The notes: generated by a model from the letters alone, not told the origin. Shown: positions 8,203 through 15,295, counted from the first letter of the stretch. The stretch: DNA of 50,319 bases from an uncultured Flammeovirgaceae bacterium (GCA_937899105.1 CALBPF010000053.1:1-50319); one strand, 5' to 3'. Translations and numbers: made by a program.

Positions 8203-8877
8203 TCAAAAATCAGTATACTCCAATACTTCTTTCTCAAGCTCTAGCGCCTTTGGAATAAGTACCTGTTCTTCGAGTTTGGCATGTACCAGTAAATCTCGTT
8301 CAAAGCTCTCAAGTTTAGAAAGCAAAACATTCAATGCCAACTGGTCTTCAAAGTGTTCTTTCTTGTCTTCAAGCAACTCAATCAATGATCGCAATTTCTT
8401 CTCCGGCTCATCGGTATGGTGCAACAAATGATTTATTAACATTAACTTCTGCTCAAAGCTGAATTCGAGACGACCAGACTCTTTCGCATTAATTAAGGAT
8501 CGTATGTAAGGAAAAAGATCACTCTCTTCTTCATCAATATGCAGCTTTAACTCAGATATATAAGTCGTAAAAGCATGTTGCAGTACCGGACTCAAATATT
8601 TTTTATAGTCTCCTTTATATGTGAGTACACTCAGGCTAAGGGATATCTCATTGAGGCATTTTTCTAAATAGTAGATATGCGTCTTTTGTAAATAATCAAG
8701 AATAGCACTGAGTGAATATTTAGAAAACTGGGTGGCGCTAAACTCATTTGGATTTAAAAAAACCAGTGTAAGTTGATCAAATAAACCGTTTTGAATCGCT
8801 GTGGAGTGATTTTTTATTACACCACCCCCATAGCGATATTCAATTTGGTCCTTAATGACTTGTAGCTGATGGAACAT
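8203..8877 (-). CDS. RIC/YtfE-type hemerythrin-like di-iron protein
   Basis: A 224-residue all-helical cytoplasmic protein. Expected di-iron ligands appear in order: His in YLQKTHIYYLEK, His and Glu in HIDEEESDLFPYI, His in LLHHTDEPEKK, and His-Glu in HAKLEEQVLIPKA. This is the pattern of RIC (YtfE/ScdA/DnrN), which repairs iron-sulfur centres damaged by nitric oxide or oxidants. The N-terminal ScdA_N-type domain is missing, so this is the shorter form. It is nine bases downstream of the first DUF6686-like gene and shares its promoter region, which contains two copies of a palindromic operator. I call the family with good confidence and the repair role by analogy. Confidence 0.82.
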   Translation of the reverse strand: MFHQLQVIKDQIEYRYGGGVIKNHSTAIQNGLFDQLTLVFLNPNEFSATQFSKYSLSAILDYLQKTHIYYLEKCLNEISLSLSVLTYKGDYKKYLSPVLQHAFTTYISELKLHIDEEESDLFPYIRSLINAKESGRLEFSFEQKLMLINHLLHHTDEPEKKLRSLIELLEDKKEHFEDQLALNVLLSKLESFERDLLVHAKLEEQVLIPKALELEKEVLEYTDF

Positions 8878-8885
8878 AAATATGA

Positions 8886-9206
8886 CTAGGATAATATTTC
8901 TTTGGCGCTCAAAAGTGCCAGCGCCTGATTCAGGTGGTTAGCTATTTTTTTAAACTCTGACTGTTTAAAGTTGAATTGGATATCGCGATGCATTGAATTT
9001 ATGATCAACTGACGCTCGCCACCGGGAAACATTACACAACATTTTTCAAATTCTATAAGCGAAAAAGACCGCACAAAAGTCTTAAAGTCTTTTTTTTCAA
9101 ACCCGATTAAAATGTTATTGTAAGAAAACCCTATCCGCTGACATCCTTTACAAATGGAAATATTAACACCGTCCGCGTCCACTAAAACTTCTGGGGTACA
9201 ACTCAT
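8886..9206 (-). CDS. DUF6686-like small zinc-ribbon-type protein, copy 1
   Basis: About 106 residues from the ATG at 9206 (MSCTPEVLV). ISICKGCQRIGFSYNN holds a Cys-X2-Cys and the same aromatic pattern as the paralogue at 7298-7600. Two further Cys follow in FEKCCVMFPGG, and a C-terminal helix runs through FKKIANHLNQALALL. A longer TTG-initiated frame exists, but its extra 25 codons are simply the translation of a strong 5' leader hairpin (9223-9283) and are not protein-like. First gene of the hemerythrin operon. Function unknown; a redox or nitrosative accessory role is inferred from context. Confidence 0.68.
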   Translation of the reverse strand: MSCTPEVLVDADGVNISICKGCQRIGFSYNNILIGFEKKDFKTFVRSFSLIEFEKCCVMFPGGERQLIINSMHRDIQFNFKQSEFKKIANHLNQALALLSAKEILS

Positions 9207-9222
9207 TTTTTGCAGTTTAGGC

Positions 9223-9283
9223 CCTTGCCTGGGTCCAAGATGTTTTTTGGTTTCGACTCCTTTATTTCGAGGACCCAGCAAGG
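9223..9283 (-). promoter_or_regulatory. Structured 5' leader hairpin upstream of the DUF6686/RIC operon
   Basis: CCTTGCcTGGGTCC (9223-9236) and GGACCCAGCAAGG (9271-9283) form a 13-bp stem with one bulged base; the enclosed 34 bases contain repeated TCGA-type segments that could pair internally. It ends 16 bases before the ATG at 9206 (minus strand). There is no T-run, so it is not a simple terminator; a leader RNA element or protein-binding hairpin is likelier. Confidence 0.5.
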
Positions 9284-9286
9284 ATA

Positions 9287-9309
9287 TTATTTAGACTCGT
9301 TCTAAACAA
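9287..9309 (-). promoter_or_regulatory. 23-bp inverted-repeat element, copy 1
   Basis: TTATTTAGACT-N3-TCTAAACAA, with arms TTTAGA and TCTAAA five bases apart. Twenty of 23 bases match the copy at 11218-11240 upstream of the response-regulator gene. It lies just outside the leader hairpin in the promoter region of the DUF6686/RIC operon. Confidence 0.55.
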
Positions 9310-9342
9310 TGTAAAAGTATAGAGTCCCCAAAAGTTTGTCAA

Positions 9343-9358
9343 TCGCTAGAACTGGCTA
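9343..9358 (-). promoter_or_regulatory. Degenerate second operator of the TCACTAG family
   Basis: TCGCTAGAACTGGCTA matches 12 of 16 positions of the perfect palindrome and sits 24 bases, centre to centre, from the perfect site at 9367-9382. A tandem arrangement of strong and weak sites suggests cooperative binding. Confidence 0.4.
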
Positions 9359-9364
9359 AATGAG

Positions 9365-9384
9365 TATCACTAGTTCTAGTGATA
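9365..9384 (-). promoter_or_regulatory. Candidate operator TATCACTAG-TT-CTAGTGATA
   Basis: A 9+9 palindrome with a two-base spacer between the end of the GAF-PAS gene and the DUF6686/RIC operon. It is the longest of the three sites and lies about 160-180 bases upstream of the ATG at 9206. Confidence 0.6.
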
Positions 9385-9395
9385 CTTTTTAAATA

Positions 9396-10520
9396 CTACT
9401 TTTCCTGCGATACAGGTTCTGTTACAGTTGATCGTATGGCAGAGTACTTACGGTTCAATTCAGTTAAATAAGTATCCATTTCCGTAGCCACTAACCTTAA
9501 ATGTCTGGCGTACTCTCGTATCATTCGCTCATCTAATTTCTCGATATCTATATTGCCTACTAGCCCTAACATTGACGCTACCGGCCTTCGGGCAATGTGT
9601 GAGATATCAAAAAGTATTTTTTCTAAAACCTGGGTATATTCCTTGGTCTCTGTTATATCTTGAATAGTACCATACCAGATGACTGCGCTATCAGTCTGTT
9701 CTTCAGGTACTGCTCTTGTTTTAAGCCAAAGTACCTCCTTTTGCTTTGTAAGTATTCGATATTCTATATCCAGCGGTACGCGTTGTCGGAAAGAAGCTTG
9801 AAGTTTTTCTTTAAAACGGTCAACGTCATACGGATGGATAGCTTCAAACATTAAAGTGGTATCTTTCTTCAACTCAGCTATGTCCAAATCAGGACTAATT
9901 TTAGTAAGCCCCTCACTTATAAATGAAAATGTCAGGAGCCCTTCCGGACTTTGTTCTGCCTGAAAAAGAGCGCCTGGGGCTAAGTTCGTAACCTTTTTGA
10001 GTTGTGAAGCGCTTAGCTCCAGTTGATTACGTTGATGAAGAAGAACCTTTCTTATTTCAAGGTATTGTACTACTTTCTCCGCCAGTATTTGCAACGCTCG
10101 TATCTGATGTTTTTCAATCTTTCGAGGCTTGTTATCCACTACGCATAATGTTCCTAACACATTTCCGCTAGGAGTTTCTAACGGAGCTCCGGCATAGAAC
10201 CTGATATTTGAATCGCCATGAACTAGCGGGTTATCTTTAAACCGAATATCGTTCTGTGGGTCGTCAACAATAAGAACTTCTTTTGGATTCGACAGGGCAT
10301 GCTGACAGAACGAAAGTTCTCTTGGCGTTTCCTTCACCGTCAAGCCTACACTTGATTTAAACCATTGGCGCTTTTCGTCTACAAAAGAGATAAGTGAAAT
10401 AGGTGTATTACAAATCGCTGATGCGATCTCAGTAATTTCATCAAATTCTAGCTCCGAATCTGAGTCAAGGATCTTGTACGAAGCTAACTCATTTAAACGC
10501 TCTGATTCATTCATATCCAC
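9396..10520 (-). CDS. GAF-PAS sensor ending in an isolated phosphoacceptor-like helix
   Basis: A 374-residue cytoplasmic protein. Residues about 15-165 are a GAF domain (FDEITEIASAICNTPISLISF; FYAGAPLETPSGNVLGTLCVV). Residues about 175-290 are a PAS domain with its PAC segment (WYGTIQDITETK). After it comes DISHIARRPVASMLGL, which resembles the H-box of HisKA kinases with a candidate His, and a following helix, but there is no HATPase catalytic domain. The same H-box (SH-x2-R-x-PVAS-x2-GL) appears in the protein at 13079-13906. It is 64 bases downstream of the response-regulator gene, so they probably form one operon. It could accept phosphate from a separate kinase or act only as a dimeric sensor. 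Confidence 0.8.
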   Translation of the reverse strand: MDMNESERLNELASYKILDSDSELEFDEITEIASAICNTPISLISFVDEKRQWFKSSVGLTVKETPRELSFCQHALSNPKEVLIVDDPQNDIRFKDNPLVHGDSNIRFYAGAPLETPSGNVLGTLCVVDNKPRKIEKHQIRALQILAEKVVQYLEIRKVLLHQRNQLELSASQLKKVTNLAPGALFQAEQSPEGLLTFSFISEGLTKISPDLDIAELKKDTTLMFEAIHPYDVDRFKEKLQASFRQRVPLDIEYRILTKQKEVLWLKTRAVPEEQTDSAVIWYGTIQDITETKEYTQVLEKILFDISHIARRPVASMLGLVGNIDIEKLDERMIREYARHLRLVATEMDTYLTELNRKYSAIRSTVTEPVSQEK

Positions 10521-10584
10521 CTGGCCGTTACACTCAACTACGTATATTACGGAAAATAACTCTTAAAAATGGGTTTTACTAAAT

Positions 10585-11217
10585 CTATTTTACCAGCCCA
10601 ATCTCATGCGCATAGGCTACCAGCTGGGTGGGAGAGGTTAACTTAAGCTTCTTAAGTATATTTTTACGATGTGAATTAACGGTATGTATACTTATGTGAA
10701 GCTGATCGGCAATTTTAGCGGTGCTTAATCCTTTTGCAATCAGCTTAAGTATCTCAACTTCTCGAGCAGAGAGATTAGTAGGCACGCAATCATCCGGGTC
10801 ATTACCTTCCACATGCGTAAGCAACTCAAGCACCTTATTGCAATAGAATCGATTACCTTTCGAGATCATTTCTACGGCAGAAAGTATCTCTTCCGAAGTG
10901 CAGTCCTTGGTGAGGTAACCCGGGGCGCCCATACTTATTAGTTCTCTTATTCTTGGCGTATTTTGATCTGCGGAGATAATCAAAAGCTTATCAGTATATT
11001 TTTCCAATAAATTTACACGCAATCCACTCTTGATATTAGCCGTGTATGGTTCCATATAATCTGTAACTATCACATCATAACCTGAATAATCCTCGTCGGT
11101 AAGTACGTCCTCTTGCATTTCAATATTCAGGTCATCCAAATTATCCAATAGATGGAAGAGACCATTTCGGGTAAGGTATTGCGGATCAACTATGAGCACC
11201 GATGTTTTCAACTGCAC
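10585..11217 (-). CDS. NarL/FixJ-type LuxR-family response regulator
   Basis: A 210-residue DNA-binding regulator. The receiver domain spans residues about 5-120, with candidate phosphoacceptor Asp53 in VIVTDY and the conserved Lys in GYLTKD. A LuxR-type helix-turn-helix lies near 145-200 (LSAREVEILKLIAKGLSTA, then VNSHRKNILKKL). The start is a GTG at 11217; a TTG two codons later is equally possible. The 23-bp inverted-repeat element (11218-11240) abuts the start codon, so the gene may be regulated by the same factor as the hemerythrin operon, or by itself. The adjacent GAF-PAS protein is the likely partner. Confidence 0.88.
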   Translation of the reverse strand: MQLKTSVLIVDPQYLTRNGLFHLLDNLDDLNIEMQEDVLTDEDYSGYDVIVTDYMEPYTANIKSGLRVNLLEKYTDKLLIISADQNTPRIRELISMGAPGYLTKDCTSEEILSAVEMISKGNRFYCNKVLELLTHVEGNDPDDCVPTNLSAREVEILKLIAKGLSTAKIADQLHISIHTVNSHRKNILKKLKLTSPTQLVAYAHEIGLVK

Positions 11218-11240
11218 TTATTTAGACTAAATCTAAACAA
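11218..11240 (-). promoter_or_regulatory. 23-bp inverted-repeat element, copy 2
   Basis: TTATTTAGACT-N3-TCTAAACAA, identical to the copy at 9287-9309 except for the central three bases. Its arms also resemble the palindrome GTTAGATTAATCTAAC beside the MntR-like gene at 18204, but with a five-base rather than four-base spacer. It ends directly next to the GTG start. Confidence 0.55.
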
Positions 11241-11436
11241 AGGTAAGGCAGTTAATCTGTAATTCAAATTCTTTTGCTTTCTGAACTTCTCTAGACTCAT
11301 GAGACGGTAGAAAAACAAGGTGAGTCGCGTCAATTGAACAGCAAGTATTAGGCTCTGCCAGAACTATTTTCATGTTCAATCATAAATTACCCTACAGAAA
11401 GATCAATTTATTGGTTTATCGCTTACTTTCATAGCC

Positions 11437-11678
11437 TGGGGACAATCAGGGACATTATTGCGCTGTACCTGGCAGTAAACATACTTTTGAGTACGCTAAT
11501 GGTTCTTCTGATCCACCTCGATTTTAAGATGCGCCGAGATTACGTAGCTAAAATCCTTTGTATCAAAAGAGACCAGCCTATTATTGTATGCGGAAGTAAG
11601 TGATATTTAGCGGATCAATTAAAGAAAGCAACCGATTCATCAGAAAAAGAGTCAAAAATTATAATCCGGTCGGCGTAG
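11437..11678 (+). pseudogene. Remnant of a small Cys-rich membrane protein
   Basis: One frame reads a hydrophobic helix (DIIALYLAVNILLSTLMVLL), then HLDFKMRRDYVAKILCIKRD, then VCGSK, a TGA stop at 11601-11603, and then YLADQLKKATDSSEKESK to a TAG at 11676. This matches a small Bacteroidota family with one membrane helix and the signature LC-x2-R-x-KP...CNGKCYL. The TGA falls where the second signature Cys should be. No credible start codon is visible. I read it as a decaying gene, consistent with two more broken genes immediately downstream. The family is often found in metal-uptake neighbourhoods; its function is not established. Confidence 0.55.
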
Positions 11679-11725
11679 ATTTCTTTTGCTTCCCATGAAT
11701 ACCGGGATAGCTACTTGAGTACTGA

Positions 11726-12157
11726 CACTACCAATACTCCTGCCTCTACGAACGAAGCACAGCGTACACGCATTGGGGACCAGAAGTCGATTTACGGCAA
11801 CTTATTTTAAAGTGGCTTGCTAGTGACAGGCTTGATGTTACTTTCAATATAAAAGGGCAAATTGATGAATCTGACGCCAGTGATTTCTTTATCATGCAGC
11901 AGCGTGACGAAGCATTAGTAAACCCGGATCGGGTACGCCTTGGATATGTAGGTAGCCACAGGCATGATGCGATAAACACTCAATTATGCGCTGCCAGGAA
12001 TGAACATCAGTTCCGTGACTACATTTCAGGAGATAGGACTGCCTTATAAAAATATCAGTTGGACATTTTCTTTGGTGGTGCTGGTAGTCTGTATTCGTCC
12101 TACCGCAAGGGTCAGTTTGGTGTACGAGGTATGTTCTGGGACAACTTTGGGCAGTAA
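11726..12157 (+). pseudogene. Unidentified broken gene
   Basis: An open stretch of 107 codons (11726-12049) reads WGPEVDLRQLILKWLASDR, DVTFNIKGQIDESDASDFF and HRHDAINTQLCAARNEHQFR; after a frame change near 12050-12080 it seems to continue as GGAGSLYSSYRKGQFGVRG to a TAA at 12155. The composition looks like real protein, but there is no start codon in the frame, and I do not recognise the family. The boundaries are uncertain, and the two segments might belong to different genes. Confidence 0.4.
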
Positions 12158-12735
12158 AGACAGAACTTATTGCCATTAAGCCAGACAAAATAAAAACCGT
12201 AATGGGTGTAGAGATAGCGCTCAATACCATCATAGATTCAGTGGAACAGTTAGATACCCTAGTTATACCGTGTGGACTTAAAGGAACAATAGAAGGCGCT
12301 TACAATCAAAAGCTTTTAGACTGGATCAAAAAAATCGACGAGCGCACTATAGTTTACGGCAAGTGTATGTTCAGGTGGGTGGATATTAGGGGTTATAGGT
12401 TTACTGGAAGGCAAAAAAGCTACCACCAATTGGTACAGAGCCGAGCAAATGCTTAAGAAGTATGGCGCCACTTTCAAAATGAGCGCTTCGTTCGCAATGG
12501 CAAATACTGGACTTCAGCAGGGGTAACCGCAGGTACGGACATGTCTTTGGCCATCATGAATGAGGTTCGTGGCGAGGACTACGCGCAGGCGGTCATGCTC
12601 GACATGGAATATGACCCGGCCCCACCGGTAAATGGAGGTACCCCGGAAAAGACCAAACCCAGCGTCTACCAAATGATGCTGTCTATGTATGACAAAGACG
12701 CCCAGCCATTAATAGACAGCTTGGAAAACAGATGA
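12151..12735 (+). pseudogene. Frameshifted DJ-1/PfpI-family protein
   Basis: Reading across three frames recovers most of a DJ-1/PfpI (class I glutamine amidotransferase-like) protein: IKPDKIKTVMGVEIALN and LDTLVIPCGLKGTIEGAYNQ in frame one; after one extra base near 12361, SVCSGGWILGVIGLLEGKK with the nucleophile-elbow Cys, then ATTNWYRAEQMLKKYGA; after a second shift near 12482, ERFVRNGKYWTSAGVTAGTD and a complete C terminus ending in SLENR and TGA. The N-terminal strand and the first acidic residue could not be resolved. At least two indels make it a pseudogene. Confidence 0.8.
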
Positions 12736-12779
12736 AAAATAAAGCGCGGATAAATAAGCTTCGCTTTATTGCCTCAGAG

Positions 12780-12930
12780 CACAGTACACGACAAAAGTTA
12801 AAACACTACTTATTGGGAAGATCCATCGGATGAATCTTCAATTTAATGCGCGGTAATCGGGCTTTTTTACTGTTTTACCCATGTTTTTATTCATCCGATG
12901 GTTTGATTCTGGTTTTTGTCGTGTACTGTG
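12780..12930. mobile_element. 151-bp MITE-like element with 9-bp target duplication
   Basis: Ends are perfect 17-bp inverted repeats: CACAGTACACGACAAAA (12780-12796) and its complement (12914-12930). It is flanked by the direct repeat GCCTCAGAG at 12771-12779 and 12931-12939, a 9-bp target duplication. Inside is a second inverted pair, CCATCGGATGAAT (12823-12835) and its complement (12889-12901). It has no coding capacity, so it must be moved by a transposase encoded elsewhere. A 9-bp duplication fits some IS4-group elements, but the family is not identified. The rest of the 12736-13078 gap holds nothing else I can recognise. Confidence 0.88.
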
Positions 12931-13078
12931 GCCTCAGAGGTATTGGTAAATATAAATCTTAAAGTAATTCATAATTAGTGGTCGTTATTCCTATTAATAT
13001 TAAAAAAATCACCATATATTCATGTATTATAAAAGTGGTTAACAATGTTGGTGGCACAGAGGTTATAAACAGGAGTAT

Positions 13079-13906
13079 ATGTTTAAGTATAATCACTTTA
13101 TCAGGGGAGCGATAATTACAGTTTTGCTCATTGTTCTGAATCAAGCTTTAATTCAATTCTGGTTATACCAAAAACGACAAGATGCTCGTTTGATTAATGT
13201 AGCTGGCCGGCAAAGAATGCTTTCCCAAAGGATAAGTCTGGAATTTCACAGGAACTTAGATAAGCAAAATGACACATTTATCCGAGATCTGTATCACCAA
13301 TGGACTACAGCACATTATGCGTTTCTGAACTCCAATGATTCACTGGACATTTCAGTCGTTAGTGAATCGGAAACTTTGGCGTTACTCAATCGTCTTTCAG
13401 CTAATGTGCATTTCATAGAACCGTTTCTGGATGCTAACCCTATTACCAAAAGAGATCTGGATAATATTTACCGGAATCAGGCCTCCTTCCTTCAGGACAT
13501 GGAAGCTGTGGTAGGTCTGCTTGAGGAAAACTCAGTATTCAAACTCCGGATTATTATCTTTGGCGAAATACTGCTTGCCATTTTATCCGTCACTATTCTT
13601 TTGCTGGAGATAAGATACATCTACCAACCAATTGCTAAGAAACAGGCTGATCTGGTTAAATCGCAAGAAAGTAAGCTTGAAAACCAAGAAAAGAAGCTAA
13701 GCCAAATTGCTTGGGAGCAATCCCATTTAGTAAGAAGCCCAGTAGCCAGTTTAAGTGGACTCACCTACATGTTTATGCACGAAGCCGATAATCTCACCGA
13801 AGATGATAAAAGGCAAATTATGCATTTTATTGAAATAGAAACCGGTCGACTAAATGAAATTGTAAGCGAAACCGTACGGCTCACTAATGGTGACGAGCCT
13901 TTGTAA
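13079..13906 (+). CDS. NarX/PilJ-type membrane sensor with isolated phosphoacceptor-like helix
   Basis: A 275-residue membrane protein. Helix one (about residues 8-29) and helix two (about 160-180) bracket a periplasmic domain that begins ARLINVAGRQRMLSQRISLE, the type IV pilus/NarX N-terminal signature containing the nitrate/nitrite P-box-like segment. After the second helix a coiled coil (SQESKLENQEKKLSQ) leads to EQSHLVRSPVASLSGL, an H-box with a candidate His, and one more helix to the end. No HATPase domain follows. A good ribosome site (AGGAG) precedes the ATG by five bases. It may relay a nitrate- or nitrite-related signal to a partner kinase; that partner is not visible. Confidence 0.82.
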   Translation: MFKYNHFIRGAIITVLLIVLNQALIQFWLYQKRQDARLINVAGRQRMLSQRISLEFHRNLDKQNDTFIRDLYHQWTTAHYAFLNSNDSLDISVVSESETLALLNRLSANVHFIEPFLDANPITKRDLDNIYRNQASFLQDMEAVVGLLEENSVFKLRIIIFGEILLAILSVTILLLEIRYIYQPIAKKQADLVKSQESKLENQEKKLSQIAWEQSHLVRSPVASLSGLTYMFMHEADNLTEDDKRQIMHFIEIETGRLNEIVSETVRLTNGDEPL

Positions 13907-13935
13907 GTATTTGAACATTATAGTCGATACCACAC

Positions 13936-14463
13936 TTAAGCAGCTTTAGTTTCGAGCGCCAAGAAATGAGAAACGTTGCCCTCCAAGTTTAGTAATGGAT
14001 ATATGGCCACCTGACACAAATATTCTTCACCATTTTTTCGATAATTAATCACTTCGGTATTGAAAGGGCGCGTACCATTTAACTTTTCTCGGATGAAGCC
14101 GCGAGAGGCTATCGAGGTCTTTTCTCCCTGAAGCATCTTAGGACTTCTTCCGATTACCTCTTGACTGCTGTAACCCGTCATTTTATTAAATCCTTTATTT
14201 ACCCACTGTATTTGTATCGAATTGTCAGTGAGTACGAGTGCATCATAATAGCTATCCAGTATTTTTAAAAAATCAACATCCCATTCATTAATGCTCTTCA
14301 GGCCAAGAAGATATTGAATATCATCATGATTATTAATTCTTTGGTTCATGGTGTTAAGATATATAGAAAATATATCCCAACATTTGAGTGGAGCTACACC
14401 CTCTGTTATTTTCTTCTCTTCTACGCTCATATCAATGTATCTATTAAGGGTTTTTCCACTCAT
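13936..14463 (-). CDS. Single-PAS-domain protein
   Basis: A 175-residue soluble protein. The N-terminal 60 residues have no recognised domain; residues about 65-170 are a PAS domain (DALVLTDNSIQIQWVNKGFN; MTGYSSQEVIGRSPKMLQG; NYRKNGEEYLCQVAIYPL). The LOV-type photoactive Cys would be in the GRSPKMLQG segment, but Ser-Pro stands there, so it is not a classical blue-light sensor. It has no output domain; it may act by binding a partner, perhaps the nearby kinase-less sensors. It is convergent with the NarX-like gene. Confidence 0.75.
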   Translation of the reverse strand: MSGKTLNRYIDMSVEEKKITEGVAPLKCWDIFSIYLNTMNQRINNHDDIQYLLGLKSINEWDVDFLKILDSYYDALVLTDNSIQIQWVNKGFNKMTGYSSQEVIGRSPKMLQGEKTSIASRGFIREKLNGTRPFNTEVINYRKNGEEYLCQVAIYPLLNLEGNVSHFLALETKAA

Positions 14464-14571
14464 TGAAAGCTAATAATAACTAAAGCGCGCGAATTTTTTA
14501 GATAATTTAAAAGAAAAACGGTTTTAGAAAATGGATTGTTTAACGCTATTATAGATTTAGTGGTAAATGTA

Positions 14572-15256
14572 TTAACACGATTCGCCTGGGCCATCAAAAG
14601 CTATGGTCAAATGATCAATAGATTCATCTGCTAGAGCCCTTTTAAACGCTTGTTGATCTCAGCTTGACGACACAAATTGTAGCCCTGATCGAGCGCTAAA
14701 TGAGCAGTAAGAATAATGTAGTTTCCATCCATAGACCAGGCGTGGCGATCGTGTATATTAACTATCTCATCGAGTTCATAAATTTTCTGCCAAACCTCTT
14801 TCAGGTTCACGTTTTCAGGAGTTCCTTTTAGAATAATCACCAGAATCCGCTTCAGGTTTTTGAAAACATTGTAAATCATCAATAATGAGATGAGAATGGA
14901 AAGAAGCGGGTCAATGAACGGAGCATCAGAATAAAGCATCCCTTTTACGTTCTTAGATTCAGGCTGAAGCAGTTGCGGACCTGCATCATAAGTATAATGA
15001 CAGCATTGATTACCGCCCCAAGCAAAGAAAAACGCTGGTACCCATAGGAAAAGCTTTCGGTCCGTTCCTTTTTGGAAAGTCTTTCAAAATACCATGACAG
15101 GCCGAGGCTCAAACCATCCCCAAGGTCATGCAGAGCATCCGAAAGGACGGCCAGGGTGTTCGTATACAGGCCTCCGAGAGTTTCGACAACGGTAAAACCA
15201 AGATTCAGGAAGAAAGCAACTTTTATATTCCCTTCGCCATGATAATCATGAGACAT
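14572..15256 (-). pseudogene. Broken CDF-family (CzcD-like) metal efflux transporter
   Basis: The N-terminal frame from 15256 reads FFLNLGFTVVETLGGLYTNT and DALHDLGDGLSLGLSWYFER, which are CDF helices 1-2 with the first metal-site residues. A frameshift near 14988 passes to YDAGPQLLQPESKNVKGML, then an in-frame junction near 14940 jumps to SDAPFIDPLLSILISLLM, omitting roughly 80 residues that normally hold two helices and a second HxxxD metal-site motif. The cytoplasmic domain follows (NIHDRHAWSMDGNYIILTAH). Near 14640 another shift restores DESIDHLTIAFDGPGESC. Two shifts and one internal deletion make this a dead gene. Zinc, cobalt or cadmium efflux is the usual family role. Confidence 0.85.
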
Positions 15257-15295
15257 ATTTAAAATTCCGAAATTAAAGTGATATTACCGTGGAAG

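Noticed and set aside
9207..9281. TTG-initiated N-terminal extension of the DUF6686-like protein
   Set aside because: The extra codons are the translation of a perfect hairpin and repeat the LGPR motif from both arms; the ATG at 9206 gives the family N terminus.
11601..11603. TGA as a selenocysteine codon
   Set aside because: The surrounding genes are all decayed, no start codon is visible, and no SECIS-like stem was found; kept only as a low-interest question.
12541..12735. Separate 64-residue gene
   Set aside because: It is the C-terminal end of the broken DJ-1/PfpI gene, continuous after the second frameshift.
13936..14463. LOV blue-light domain
   Set aside because: The photoactive Cys motif is absent; the corresponding segment is GRSPKMLQG.
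14631..14939. Separate intact CDF C-terminal gene
   Set aside because: It lacks a proper N-terminal part and continues the upstream transporter across a frameshift and deletion.
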